Below are positions 40,311 through 49,792 of a stretch of 64,000 nt of DNA, in pieces (the stretch's first letter is position 1; the number at the start of each line of letters is the position of its first letter). Below the pieces are notes generated by a model that was not told the origin of the DNA, did not search any database, and saw only the letters and a list, made by a program, of their open reading frames with translations. The DNA comes from an uncultured Lachnospiraceae bacterium (GTDB lineage Bacteria > Bacillota > Clostridia > Lachnospirales > Lachnospiraceae), in NCBI GenBank assembly GCA_910584845.1, contig CAJUDH010000001.1, forward strand, positions 309,431 to 373,430. The letters run 5' to 3'. The position numbers and the translations under genes are program-made.

Positions 40311-42108
40311 ATTCCTCTTCCCCTTTCACCTTCGGAATGCGGATATAAACCCATGTCCCTTCCCCATAAACAGAACGGATGTGAACCCCGTAATCTTTCC
40401 CTAAAAGGATTTGGATCCGTTCGTTGACATTATAAAGCCCATAACCGTTTTTCCGGCCGTCCTCTTCCGCAGGATGGGAAAGCCGCTCCCGGATGTCCAT
40501 AAGCTGCCCCGGCAAAAGCCCGATGCCACTGTCCCGTACTGACAATACCAGGCAGCGCCCTTCCTCATAGACCGACACTTGGATATGGACCCGCTCCCCC
40601 TTCCTGGGGCGGGCATGGCTAATACTGTTTTCCACCAAAGGCTGCAGCAAAAGCTTTAAAGTCCTATACTCATATACGGATTGGCTACAGCTAATTTCAT
40701 AGCTGAATTTTTTGCTGTAGATAATATTTTGGATCAACAGGTAATTTGTCACATGCAAAATCTCATCCCCGATGGAAATAATCTCCCGCCCTTTGCTTAG
40801 GGCAATACGGAACAGGGAGGAAAGGGCCGTCAGCATTTGGTCTGCTTCCTTATTTTTCTCCATACGCAAAAGCCATGTGATCGAATCCAGGCAGTTATAA
40901 AGGAAATGGGGCTGGATCTGCGATTGCAGCGCTTTTAGTTCAGAAGAGCGCAGCTTCCTTTGCTCCTCATAGATGCGGTTCATTAAAAGCTGTGTTTGGG
41001 ATAGCATCTGATTAAAGCTTTTCCCCAAATGCCCCAGCTCATCATTTCCCAGTTCCGGCGCCCGCACAGCCAAATCCCCAGCCTCCACCTTTTCCATCAG
41101 CCGGACTAGTTGACGGACCGGCCGGGAAATGGAATCACTGATAAAAGCGGCGGCAAACACAGCCAGAATGGTCACCAGCACCAGCACCCCTGCTACGGAA
41201 TACGTAATGCCCCGGTTGGCCTGGGTAATCCTGTTTTTATTCACAATGCCGGCAATTTTCCAATTTGTTTTCCCCAATTGCCGGCAAATGATCAAATATT
41301 CGTCATCGGGGACGATCGCGGAAGGCCGGTCCTGCGCCGTCTGCTGCCCTGGCCTCCATTCTTTCAATTTGTCCGCCAAAGTATTGCTGATGCCGTTTTC
41401 TTCTTCCCCGTCCGAAAAAATAACCTTCCCGTTTTCATCCAAAATAAAAATGACGCCATTGGTAATACCATAACGGATTTTACCGGCAATGACCTGTTCG
41501 TCAATATCCGCCACCACCACCCCGCTCTTCCGTCCGGAAGCCTTGTCCACCACCGGCAGGCCCAGGGAAATGAACCGGTCCGCCTGGGAGCTTTTCACAA
41601 CAAAACTTCCGTTATGGGGAACAAACCAAAAAGGTCCCGAACCGCACATGATATTTCCATACCAGGAAGTTGCCCGCTGATCCTCTACCTGAAAAGAATA
41701 GGAATTAGACTTGTACCGCCCCCCATTGGCCCCCAGCACATAGATGCCAAAGATTTCATCGTGGTAAGCCGAAATGGATGCCAGCTCCATACTCCCTTCC
41801 AGGTCGCTGGAATATTGCTCCGACAAAGAGCCAAACTGGCGCCGTAGGAATTTTTGCATGTTGATGTCTTCCGAAACCGTTGTACACATAGACCAGGCCG
41901 TGTCAAAAAGCTCGTCTATTTCGTCGCAAACCAAGTTAATCGTGTCCTCGGTAGACGTCCTTGCCTGTTCCATAAGCACCCGGGAATATTTCCAATAAAT
42001 AAAAGCGCTAGTCCCCACAATGGGCATAACCGACAAGATCACATAAAATAGCAACAACTTTCTTTTAAAGCTCAATTTCCTTATCATATGGTTGGTAAAC
42101 CGTAGCAT
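40288..42108 (-). CDS. YesM-type sensor histidine kinase
   Basis: About 606 residues. The start at 42108 (GAAGGGCGG upstream) is preferred over a TTG at 42141. Membrane helix about 17-40, extracytoplasmic Cache-like sensor about 42-300, helix about 303-325, HAMP about 326-380, then the His kinase domain typical of YesM with phospho-acceptor His401 (QSQIQPHFLYNCLDSI) and an HATPase with SISHARP, VRDSGIGLLPG and GYGLYNVNERI. It lies between a binding lipoprotein gene and its response regulator; the lipoprotein may present the ligand to the sensor. Confidence 0.92.
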   Translation of the reverse strand: MLRFTNHMIRKLSFKRKLLLFYVILSVMPIVGTSAFIYWKYSRVLMEQARTSTEDTINLVCDEIDELFDTAWSMCTTVSEDINMQKFLRRQFGSLSEQYSSDLEGSMELASISAYHDEIFGIYVLGANGGRYKSNSYSFQVEDQRATSWYGNIMCGSGPFWFVPHNGSFVVKSSQADRFISLGLPVVDKASGRKSGVVVADIDEQVIAGKIRYGITNGVIFILDENGKVIFSDGEEENGISNTLADKLKEWRPGQQTAQDRPSAIVPDDEYLIICRQLGKTNWKIAGIVNKNRITQANRGITYSVAGVLVLVTILAVFAAAFISDSISRPVRQLVRLMEKVEAGDLAVRAPELGNDELGHLGKSFNQMLSQTQLLMNRIYEEQRKLRSSELKALQSQIQPHFLYNCLDSITWLLRMEKNKEADQMLTALSSLFRIALSKGREIISIGDEILHVTNYLLIQNIIYSKKFSYEISCSQSVYEYRTLKLLLQPLVENSISHARPRKGERVHIQVSVYEEGRCLVLSVRDSGIGLLPGQLMDIRERLSHPAEEDGRKNGYGLYNVNERIQILLGKDYGVHIRSVYGEGTWVYIRIPKVKGEEEFVQGNFM

Positions 42109-42137
42109 TATACCGCCCTTCTCTATATTTACCCTTT

Positions 42138-43166
42138 TCAATAAGCAGAAGAAAAGCGTTCCAGCACGTTTTCCTTATTGATGATGCGATAAGGGATAAC
42201 CACATTGGGAAACGGTGTGGCGTTTCGCTCCATCTGCCGGATCAGCGTTACCGCAATAGGCCCCCACCGGGGATTGCTCTCCACCGTACCCAGGTATTCG
42301 TCTGCAATGATTGCCTTACATACATCCTGTATCCCGTTAATGGAAACGATGGAGAACTCGTCCGGATCCCGCCCGGCTGCTTTTATGGCATGAAGCGCAC
42401 CCAGGCCGTCTTCGTCACTATGGGCAAACACGGCATTGATGGAAACACTGCCTTGGGACTTGATCAATACGTTTTCCATAGCCTTTTGCGCCGTAACCCG
42501 GTTAAAATTGCCATTTTCCGTATACACAACGTTTAAATTGGGGTACTGGCTCAATTCTTTCCGAAATCCAAGGGAACGGGCTTTTGCCATCGGTGAATTG
42601 GCAAAGCCCCGGATTTCCACAATATTGCATGTCTTCCCTTGATAGGCCTCCGCCAGCATCCGGGCGCAAAGCTCCCCTTCTTTCACATAATCCGCAAAAA
42701 TCAGCGAGGTATAATACTCCCGGGGCACCCCTTCGCCAGTCTGATGAATCAATATTACAGGCACTTGCGCTTCTTTGGCCGCCTTTAGGCATTCTAAAAG
42801 CGGCGCCAGCTCCTTGGGCGCAATTACCAGATAATCCGCCCCTTCTGCGATCAGCTGATAAATGTCATTGATCTGCCATTCTACCGTATATTCCTCCGGC
42901 TCATGGTAAAGCAATTCCAGGTCCACGGCCAAAGCCGCATCCCGGAAACTGTTTAGCTGGGCCGTACGCCAAGGGTTGTCTGTCTCCACCTGGGAAAACC
43001 CCATCCGGATAACATGGCCCTCCTGAAGCAACGGGTCCTGGGGGGGCACCGTTTGGGAAGAGAACCGCCCACAGGCGGCCAAAACAGCCAAAAGCAGGAG
43101 AACCGCCAGGGCGCCCTGCCCGAAAACCCGCCAATTCCTCTTCCCCCTATCCCCCACGGCTACCAT
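42138..43166 (-). CDS. Sugar-type substrate-binding lipoprotein in a sensory operon
   Basis: 342 residues. A basic start, a hydrophobic helix and LAVLAACG give a clear lipobox (Cys at about 32). The mature part is a type 1 periplasmic binding protein: HVIRMGFSQVETDNPWRTAQLNSF, ADYLVIAPKELAPLLECL, VFAHSDEDGLGALHAIKAAG. It overlaps the preceding cyclase gene by seven bases and lies 30 bases before the kinase, with no permease on this strand. It is therefore likely the receptor subunit of the YesM sensor, while a second binding protein across the divergent promoter (45075) serves transport. Confidence 0.87.
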   Translation of the reverse strand: MVAVGDRGKRNWRVFGQGALAVLLLLAVLAACGRFSSQTVPPQDPLLQEGHVIRMGFSQVETDNPWRTAQLNSFRDAALAVDLELLYHEPEEYTVEWQINDIYQLIAEGADYLVIAPKELAPLLECLKAAKEAQVPVILIHQTGEGVPREYYTSLIFADYVKEGELCARMLAEAYQGKTCNIVEIRGFANSPMAKARSLGFRKELSQYPNLNVVYTENGNFNRVTAQKAMENVLIKSQGSVSINAVFAHSDEDGLGALHAIKAAGRDPDEFSIVSINGIQDVCKAIIADEYLGTVESNPRWGPIAVTLIRQMERNATPFPNVVIPYRIINKENVLERFSSAY

Positions 43167-43846
43167 TCAGCCCACATCGTCACAGGGCTGCTGTCAACAC
43201 CTTCGATGAAAAGGGGAAGCGCCGCCGCCCGTTTTACCGGGGTGTCCGCCAGTTCATCCTGCCCTGGAAGCCGGGACAGGTCCACATCTTCAATGATGCA
43301 GATATAATGGCTGTGAAAGGCCCCCAACATATACTGGTGGGCCAAATTGCCATCCTCCTGGTCTCTATAAGATGCCAGGGAAATAAAGTCCAGGGCCACA
43401 GCCTTAATATTGGTAAAAGTATCCATTAAATATTTGGCGCCGCTGCTGCCTAAGGCCGGCCCATGATAGGAATAAGCGTTCGGGTCTTCCACCCGCATGC
43501 GGGAAAAACCAGTCCGTAACATCAAAAGGTCACATCGGGCAATTTCCCCGGCATAAGGCAACAAGTCCTGGCCTGTAACCTTCTCCCCGGCGCCCTTTGG
43601 AATATCCAGTAAAAGCGGCGACTCATAGAAGAAACGTTCCAAAGGCAGGCTGGCAATGGGCAGGCCCTGGCCATAAAAGTGTTTGGGAGCGTCAAAATGT
43701 GTACCATAATGGTTAAAAATATGGATCATGTAGGTGTTGGCTACGTCTCCCCCGTCGATGGATGTATGCGGCTCCAACCGGATGGTAGGATTTCCAGGCC
43801 AGGCCGGATCCTTGGCCCTTACCGGATAAGAAATCAATTGGATCAT
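43160..43846 (-). CDS. Cyclase-family metal-dependent hydrolase (kynurenine-formamidase-like)
   Basis: 228 residues of the cyclase family (PF04199). The metal motif is complete: His46, His50, Asp52 and His56 in NHYGTHFDAPKHF. A further segment, CDLLMLRTGFSRM, is typical of the family core. Family members hydrolyse amide or ester bonds such as N-formylkynurenine or open cyclic substrates, using zinc or manganese. It is the first gene of the sensory operon and faces an amidohydrolase gene across the intergenic region, so both may act on the same imported compound. AGGGGGT lies before the ATG. Confidence 0.85.
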   Translation of the reverse strand: MIQLISYPVRAKDPAWPGNPTIRLEPHTSIDGGDVANTYMIHIFNHYGTHFDAPKHFYGQGLPIASLPLERFFYESPLLLDIPKGAGEKVTGQDLLPYAGEIARCDLLMLRTGFSRMRVEDPNAYSYHGPALGSSGAKYLMDTFTNIKAVALDFISLASYRDQEDGNLAHQYMLGAFHSHYICIIEDVDLSRLPGQDELADTPVKRAAALPLFIEGVDSSPVTMWAEW

Positions 43847-43902
43847 AATAATACCCCCTATCTATAAAAAATATAGTGTACCGCTCGCCCCTTTCCCTAT
43901 CC

Positions 43903-43931
43903 ATTAAAATGCTTTTCTCCCCCCTTGTCAA
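43903..43931 (-). promoter_or_regulatory. SigA promoter of the cyclase-lipoprotein-YesMN operon
   Basis: A perfect TTGACA (43931-43926) and TTTAAT (43908-43903) on the minus strand are 17 bases apart, about 57 bases ahead of the cyclase start. Confidence 0.75.
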
Positions 43932-43947
43932 GATATCTCCGAAAACC

Positions 43948-43977
43948 TCAAATGAATTATAAACATTATCAAATGAA
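43948..43977. promoter_or_regulatory. Direct repeat TCAAATGAA spaced by 21 bases, candidate AraC-type operator
   Basis: TCAAATGAA occurs at 43948-43956 and at 43969-43977, in the same direction and two helical turns apart. AraC-type regulators bind such half-sites. It lies upstream of a TATACT (44028-44033) that lacks a -35 box, as expected of an activated promoter for the amidohydrolase-ABC operon. The binding protein would be the YesN-type regulator of the divergent operon. Confidence 0.45.
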
Positions 43978-44065
43978 ATCTAAAATTTTGCCAATAAAAT
44001 CGCATATACTTCTGCAAAAAAAGCCGGTATACTCAAAACATAACCTGAACAGAATGGAGAAAATT

Positions 44066-44965
44066 ATGCAGATTATTGATATTCACGCCCATATATACCA
44101 ACGGGTGGCAGGCATCACCCAGGGGCAGCCTATGGCTTCTACCAGCCTGGGGCGGGTCACCATTGGAAACCGGGAAGTCCAATTTCTTCCGCCCTCCTTT
44201 GACCAGACCAGCAGCAAAGCTGAAACTTTGATCGCCTACATGGACTGGTGCGGCGTGGACAAAGCCCTGCTTATGCCCAACCCTTACTATGGCTATCACA
44301 ACGCTTATTTTGAAGAAAGCGCCAAACAGTATCCTGGCCGTTTGAAAGGGATCGCGTTGGTCGACTTTTTAAAAGGAAAAACTGCTGCAGATGAATTGTC
44401 TGGCATTTACGGCAAAGGCGTCCTGTCTGGCTTCAAAATTGAGACAGACAGCACCTTCCAGTGCGCCCCCCATAAAAGGATGGCCGACCAGGAATTCTCT
44501 GCCATATGGGATTGCTGCAACCAATACCGCCAACCGGTTTTTCTCCATATGTTCCGGGACTGTGATGTGGAGGATTTTGCGTCGCTGTTGGACAATTATC
44601 CCCATATTACGTTTGTAGTCTGCCATATGGGTGCCGATGCCTGTTTCCGCCCTTGGGTAAAAAAGGAAAACTTTAATCATGTGCTGGAGCTGGTACGGAC
44701 CCATCCCAACGCCTATATCGATACCTCCACTGTCCCCACCTATTTTACGGAGGAATACCCCTTCCCCAGTTCGGTGGCTATCATCGAAAAGGCCTATGAG
44801 GCGCTGGGCCCCGAAAAAATTATGTGGGCCTCTGATTATCCGGGCATGTTGAACCATGCCACTTTTCAAGAGCTAATAAACCTTGTAGCCACGGGATGTA
44901 AAAAAATCCCGGAACACCACAAGGAACTAATCATGGGGAAAAACGCCCAATGGCTGTTTTTCTAA
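44066..44965 (+). CDS. Amidohydrolase-family metal-dependent hydrolase
   Basis: 299 residues; the start at 44066 follows GGAG at seven bases, and the frame upstream of it is not supported. TIM-barrel amidohydrolase of the amidohydro_2 group: His7 and His9 (IDIHAHI), His161 (VFLHMF), His187 (VCHMGA) and Asp257 (WASDYPG) are the expected metal ligands and catalytic acid. Such enzymes hydrolyse lactones and amides or decarboxylate aromatic acids. It is the first gene of the ABC transport operon, so it probably acts on the imported compound. Confidence 0.87.
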   Translation: MQIIDIHAHIYQRVAGITQGQPMASTSLGRVTIGNREVQFLPPSFDQTSSKAETLIAYMDWCGVDKALLMPNPYYGYHNAYFEESAKQYPGRLKGIALVDFLKGKTAADELSGIYGKGVLSGFKIETDSTFQCAPHKRMADQEFSAIWDCCNQYRQPVFLHMFRDCDVEDFASLLDNYPHITFVVCHMGADACFRPWVKKENFNHVLELVRTHPNAYIDTSTVPTYFTEEYPFPSSVAIIEKAYEALGPEKIMWASDYPGMLNHATFQELINLVATGCKKIPEHHKELIMGKNAQWLFF

Positions 44966-45074
44966 CTGCCCCGGCCTTCCAAAGGCCTGTGCCTCACATT
45001 CTATGCGGGCCGTGCCGGATAACCGGCGGCGCCGTTTTAGGATAAAAAAATTATACAGAAAAAGGAGAAAACTT

Positions 45075-46199
45075 ATGAAAAAGATCTTATCTGTTGGTTT
45101 GGCCACAATGATGGCATTGAGCCTGGCCGCTTGCTCTTCTTCCAATAATGCAGGCACCACCACAGCGGCCCCCCAGCCTCAGGAAACCAAAGAAGAAGCC
45201 CCGGAGGCTGAAGCTGAAGAGACGGAAGCAAAGGCAGGCGAAGACAGCCAGGCTGCCGGAGGCGGCAAAGATTACGTGGTTGCACTGTGCAACTATTCCA
45301 TCGGAAATTCCTGGAGGGCCCAAATGGAACAGGAATTTATCGCTGAGGCAGAAAAGCTAAAAGCAGACGGTACGGTAAGCGAATATTATATCACCAATTC
45401 CAATGAAGATATCAACAAACAGATCAGCGATATGCAGGATTTAATTACCAAAGGCGTGGATGCCATTGTTATCACAGCTGCTTCCCCTACGGCGTTAGCC
45501 CCTGTCGTGGAAGAGGCCACGGACGCAGGCATCAAGGTAGTATCCTTTGACAACGTGGTAGAAACCGACATGCAGGTGGCCACCGTAGGGATCAACGAAG
45601 AAGAATTTGGCCGCATCGGAGCGGAATGGCTGGCGGACAAACTGGAAGGCAAAGGAAAAATCATCGTATTAAACGGCGTAGCCGGTACTGCAACCGACGC
45701 TTTGCGTTGGGGCGGCGCGGAAAAAGTATTTGCCCAGTATCCCGACATTGAGGTAATCGCCTCTGCAAACGCTTCTTGGGATTATGCCGAAGGCAAGGCA
45801 GCCGTAGAGTCCATGCTTTCCGCCAACCCCCAGATCGACGGCGTATGGTCCCAGGGCGGCGCCATGACCCAGGGTGCAATTGATGCTTTTATCGCTGCCG
45901 GGCGTGACCTGGTCCCCATGACCAGCGAAGGCAACAATGGCGCCATCCGGGCATGGATTGAAAACAGGGACAATGGCCTTTCCTGCATCGCCCCCTCCAA
46001 CCCCACCTACACCAGTGCCGAGGCTTTACGGGTAGCCATCCAGGCCTTAAACGGCGAGGATGTCCCCAGCAATGTAGTCATGGAAGTGTCTACCGTTACG
46101 GAAGACAACGTAGACGATTACTACCGGGAAGATATGCCGGACAGCTATTGGGTGCACACCGAACTTGACGAAGACACCCTGGCTGAACTGTACAAATAA
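45075..46199 (+). CDS. ABC transporter sugar-type substrate-binding lipoprotein
   Basis: 374 residues; the start at 45075 follows AAAGGAG. Signal peptide with lipobox LSLAACSS (Cys at about 19), then a Thr/Glu/Ala-rich spacer (about 25-65), then a type 1 periplasmic binding protein fold: VALCNYSIGNSWRAQMEQEF, DLITKGVDAIVITAASPTALAPVVEEATDAG, GIDGVWSQGG-type segments. It delivers substrate to the permeases encoded downstream. The spacing to the ATPase gene (97 bases) contains a hairpin that may keep its expression above that of the membrane components. Confidence 0.92.
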   Translation: MKKILSVGLATMMALSLAACSSSNNAGTTTAAPQPQETKEEAPEAEAEETEAKAGEDSQAAGGGKDYVVALCNYSIGNSWRAQMEQEFIAEAEKLKADGTVSEYYITNSNEDINKQISDMQDLITKGVDAIVITAASPTALAPVVEEATDAGIKVVSFDNVVETDMQVATVGINEEEFGRIGAEWLADKLEGKGKIIVLNGVAGTATDALRWGGAEKVFAQYPDIEVIASANASWDYAEGKAAVESMLSANPQIDGVWSQGGAMTQGAIDAFIAAGRDLVPMTSEGNNGAIRAWIENRDNGLSCIAPSNPTYTSAEALRVAIQALNGEDVPSNVVMEVSTVTEDNVDDYYREDMPDSYWVHTELDEDTLAELYK

Positions 46200-46220
46200 G
46201 GAATAAAGAAAACATCATTT

Positions 46221-46252
46221 ACGGGGAGCCGTCCCTGCGGCGGCATCCCCGT
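46221..46252 (+). terminator. Intercistronic hairpin between binding protein and ATPase genes
   Basis: ACGGGGA-GCCG (46221-46231) pairs with CGGC-A-TCCCCGT (46241-46252), with one bulge. Only short T runs follow. Such hairpins stabilise the upstream message or terminate partially, which gives more binding protein than ATPase. Confidence 0.6.
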
Positions 46253-46296
46253 TGCCGTTTCATGTCAACACAGAGAACGCATAAAGGAGAAGTCAG

Positions 46297-47844
46297 GTGT
46301 CATCAGAAAATCAAGTCAGAGAACCTCTGCTAAGAATGGAAAACATTACCAAGCAGTTTGCCGGCATCCGGGCGCTGGATCAGGTCAACTTTTCCTGTGA
46401 CAAGGGCGAAGTACATATATTGGCCGGGGAAAATGGCGCCGGAAAAAGTACGATCCTGAAAATATTATCTGGCATCCACCAGGCAGACGGCGGTGAAATT
46501 TATTGGAATGGAAAAAAAGTCTTAATGAAAAATCCCCAACAGTCACAGAAACTGGGAATTGCCATGGTGTACCAGGAACTGACTCTGGTGGGGGAAATGA
46601 CCGTAGCAGAAAATATTTTTCTGAACCAGGAACCGACTACACGCCTGGGTAGGGTTAACCAGAAAGAAATGAACCGGCGTATCCAGGAGATCATGGACCA
46701 ATACGGCATCCACATTGATCCGGATATAATTGTCAACACCCTTCCCGTCGCCCAGCAGCAAATGGCCGAAATCCTGAAAATCCTGGTGCGGGATCCGGAA
46801 CTGATTATTTTGGACGAACCTACATCCGCTTTGGCCAAAAAGGAAGTGGAACAATTATATGCCATAATCCACAACCTGACTGCCGCAGGCAAAACCATTA
46901 TTTTTATCTCCCACCGCCTGGAAGAGCTGTTCGCCCTAGGTGACCGCATTACGGTTTTAAAGGACGGGCATTATGTCGGTACCCGGAATATGAAAGAAAT
47001 TGATGAAGAAGAGCTGATCCGTATGATGGTAGGCCGCCCGCTGGAAAACATCTTCCCCCCTGCCCTCTGCCAGCCGGAACCGGACAAAGTCATTTTTGAA
47101 GTATCTGGCTTAACCGATACCCAAGGCAAATTAAACCATGTCAGTTTTCAGGTCCATAAAGGCGAAATTATGGGCATTGCCGGTTTGCAGGGGCATGGCC
47201 AAAGCGAACTGTTAAATGCCATCAGCGGCCTCCACAGCTTGTCCGGCGGCACCGTATTGGTCAACGGGCAAAAAGTGACGGTAAAAAACGCAGGGCAGGC
47301 AATTGCCAACGGTATTGCCCTGGTCCCCGCAGACCGGAAAAACCAAGGGTTAATGTTAGAACTGTCTAATCGGCACAATCTGGCTATCTCCAGTATGAAA
47401 AAACGGATGAAAGGCCCCTTCATAGATAAGGCGGCAGAATCCGATTTTGTCAAAAGCATGATCCAACAGCTGGCAATTAAAATTGGCGACGTGGAACTTC
47501 CGGTATCCAGCCTTTCCGGCGGAAACCAGCAAAAAGTAGTACTTGGCAAAGAACTGGCCACCCAGCCAAAAGTTATTTTGTTTGACGAACCTACCCGTGG
47601 CATCGACGTGGAAGCCAAACGGGAATTTTACACGATCATGCACCAGCTGGCGGCAGACGGCGTGGCAGTTATTATGAATTCCAGCGACATGATGGAAGTA
47701 ATCGGCATGAGCGACCGGGTTATGGTCATGTATGAAGGCCAGATTTCCGGCATCCTGGAGAAGCAGGAATTAAGCGAAGAGCTAATTATGCAGTATGCCA
47801 TGGGGATGCAGAAAAACGAAGAGAAAGCGGGTGCTGAACAATGA
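46297..47844 (+). CDS. ABC transporter ATP-binding protein, RbsA/MglA type
   Basis: 515 residues with two ABC domains in tandem. The first has Walker A GENGAGKST, Walker B LIILDEPTSAL and the ISHRLEEL switch. The second has a degenerate Walker A (GLQGHGQSE), signature LSGGNQQKVVLGKEL and FDEPTRGID, as usual for ribose/galactose importers. The start is a GTG with AAAGGAG upstream. The stop overlaps the first permease start by four bases. Confidence 0.95.
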   Translation: MSSENQVREPLLRMENITKQFAGIRALDQVNFSCDKGEVHILAGENGAGKSTILKILSGIHQADGGEIYWNGKKVLMKNPQQSQKLGIAMVYQELTLVGEMTVAENIFLNQEPTTRLGRVNQKEMNRRIQEIMDQYGIHIDPDIIVNTLPVAQQQMAEILKILVRDPELIILDEPTSALAKKEVEQLYAIIHNLTAAGKTIIFISHRLEELFALGDRITVLKDGHYVGTRNMKEIDEEELIRMMVGRPLENIFPPALCQPEPDKVIFEVSGLTDTQGKLNHVSFQVHKGEIMGIAGLQGHGQSELLNAISGLHSLSGGTVLVNGQKVTVKNAGQAIANGIALVPADRKNQGLMLELSNRHNLAISSMKKRMKGPFIDKAAESDFVKSMIQQLAIKIGDVELPVSSLSGGNQQKVVLGKELATQPKVILFDEPTRGIDVEAKREFYTIMHQLAADGVAVIMNSSDMMEVIGMSDRVMVMYEGQISGILEKQELSEELIMQYAMGMQKNEEKAGAEQ

Positions 47845-48800
47845 AAAATAAAAGCTTTTTCGATTCTAACTTTTTTCAAAAACATGGACACACCATCATT
47901 ATCTACGTCTTTTTGTTTGCCTTAATGCTGTTTGTCAGCCTGTTTAACGACGCCTTTTTTACTTTAGGCAATTTTAAAAACCTGCTGCGCACTTCCATGC
48001 CCCTTTTATTGGTAGGCTTTGGACAGACGTTAATTATTTTAACCGGGGGCATTGACCTTTCCCTTGGCAGTATCGTAGGCCTTGGCAATGTGATATGCGT
48101 AACGCTCATGAATCCGGACAGCCCTACAGGATTCCTCCTGGCGGTAGCCGTAACCCTGGCCATGGGCCTGGCCTGCGGGGCATGTAACGGGCTTTTAATT
48201 ACTAAGGGGAGGCTGGCTCCCATTATCGTTACCATCGGTACCACTGCCGCTTTCGACGGCCTGGCCCTTTTGATTATGCCCAAACCAGGCGGCTCCGTAC
48301 ATCGGGCATTTGCACGGGCATTAACCCGCGGCCTGGGAGGCGCGGCCCCGCTGCTTTTATTTTTGGCTGTGCTGGTAATTATCCGCACCCTCACCAACAA
48401 CATGCCTTACGGCAAAGCCCTGCGGGCGATCGGCGGCAACGAAAACGCCGCCTATTCTACCGGCATCCGGGTTGACCGTGTAAAATTTCTCGCCTATACT
48501 TTGGCCGGGCTGCTTTGTGCCGTGGCCGGGATTTTCTTAAGCGCACAGATTAACTCGGCAGACGCCACCATCGGCAAAAACTACGCCATGAACGCCATAA
48601 CCGCCACGGTAGTCGGCGGAACGGCCATGACTGGCGCTGTAGGCGACCCCTTGGGGACGGTAGCCGGCGTATTTATCATTGCCATCATTAACAATATGCT
48701 GAACCTCTTTGGCGTATCTTCATTTTACCAGTTCGTGTGCCAGGGATTGATTCTGATTATCGCCCTATCCTTCAGCGCACTGCGAAAAAAACGTACATAG
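47841..48800 (+). CDS. ABC transporter permease, RbsC type (first)
   Basis: 319 residues, about nine membrane helices, of the branched-chain/ribose permease family. The conserved ILTGGIDLSLGSIVGL and the cytoplasmic coupling segment YGKALRAIGGNENAAYSTGI are present. The ATG overlaps the ATPase stop (ATGA), which couples translation. It probably forms a heterodimer with the second permease. Confidence 0.94.
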   Translation: MKNKSFFDSNFFQKHGHTIIIYVFLFALMLFVSLFNDAFFTLGNFKNLLRTSMPLLLVGFGQTLIILTGGIDLSLGSIVGLGNVICVTLMNPDSPTGFLLAVAVTLAMGLACGACNGLLITKGRLAPIIVTIGTTAAFDGLALLIMPKPGGSVHRAFARALTRGLGGAAPLLLFLAVLVIIRTLTNNMPYGKALRAIGGNENAAYSTGIRVDRVKFLAYTLAGLLCAVAGIFLSAQINSADATIGKNYAMNAITATVVGGTAMTGAVGDPLGTVAGVFIIAIINNMLNLFGVSSFYQFVCQGLILIIALSFSALRKKRT

Positions 48801-48817
48801 GACAGGAGGGTGCAGAC

Positions 48818-49792
48818 ATGAAGAATCATCAAAACGGCGGCCCGGCCGCCGCAATCGTAAAACAGTATATGGGCAACGCCCAGGTGATGGTTTATGTGAT
48901 TTTGCTGGCTTTATTGCTGCTGGCACAGATCCTTTCCCCGGGATATTTAAAACCTTCCCATGTAGCCGGTATCCTGCGGCTGGCCTCCTTTATGGGGATC
49001 GCGGCCATTGGGCAGAACCTTACCATTTTGACCGGCGGTATTGACTTATCCATTGCCAACACCATTACTTTTGCCAACATTATCGGAGCGCAGTTGATGA
49101 TGGGGCGGGATGAAAATATATGGAAGGCGCTCCTGGCCGTCATCGCCATGGGCCTGGTTATCGGCGCAGTAAACGGCACTGGCGTGCGCCTTTTGAAAAT
49201 TCCACCTTTTATTATGACTTTAGGCGTGGGGACTGTGGTGCAAGGCATTTTCTTGATTTATACCAAAGGGGCCCCAAAAGGAAACGCGGCGCCGTTGCTA
49301 AAAAGCATCTGTGGGCAAAGCATGTTTGGAATTGTGTCTGGCATCGTTATCCTATGGCTGGTATTTGCCGTGGTAGCAGTGGCTGTCTTAAAGAAAACGC
49401 CTTATGGGCGTAAAATTTATTCCGTAGGCATCAACGAACAAGCCGCCCGGTTTTCCGGAATCCATACGGGAACAATGATTTTCTCTGTCTATATGCTGTC
49501 GGCAGTAATCGCGGCAGTTGCGGGATTCTTGCTGGTAGGATATACCGGGACCAGTTTCCTGGATGTAGGCACCAGCTATAATACAAAGACAATCGCGGCG
49601 GTAATTATTGGCGGCACAGCCATCAGTGGCGGAAAAGGCGGATACCTGGGCACTGTGGCCGGCGCTATCATTATGACCGTCCTGGATGACTTTTTGACCA
49701 TTGTCAGCATCCCGGAAGCCGGGCGCCAGATTATGCAAGGGGCCATTATCCTGTTGTTGGTATTCATTTATAGCCGGGAAAAAAAGAAATAA
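48818..49792 (+). CDS. ABC transporter permease, RbsC type (second)
   Basis: 324 residues; the start at 48818 follows AGGAGGG. Same family as the preceding permease, with ILTGGIDLSIANTITF and YGRKIYSVGINEQAARFSGI. Two different permeases with a single fused ATPase indicate a heterodimeric channel. The substrate is not deducible from sequence; the hydrolases in the regulon suggest a compound with an amide, ester or lactone bond. Confidence 0.94.
   Translation: MKNHQNGGPAAAIVKQYMGNAQVMVYVILLALLLLAQILSPGYLKPSHVAGILRLASFMGIAAIGQNLTILTGGIDLSIANTITFANIIGAQLMMGRDENIWKALLAVIAMGLVIGAVNGTGVRLLKIPPFIMTLGVGTVVQGIFLIYTKGAPKGNAAPLLKSICGQSMFGIVSGIVILWLVFAVVAVAVLKKTPYGRKIYSVGINEQAARFSGIHTGTMIFSVYMLSAVIAAVAGFLLVGYTGTSFLDVGTSYNTKTIAAVIIGGTAISGGKGGYLGTVAGAIIMTVLDDFLTIVSIPEAGRQIMQGAIILLLVFIYSREKKK

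Noticed and set aside
41110..41847. 245-codon plus-strand frame inside the YesM-type gene
   Set aside because: Mirror of a well-supported kinase gene; Pro/His-rich shadow translation without motif.
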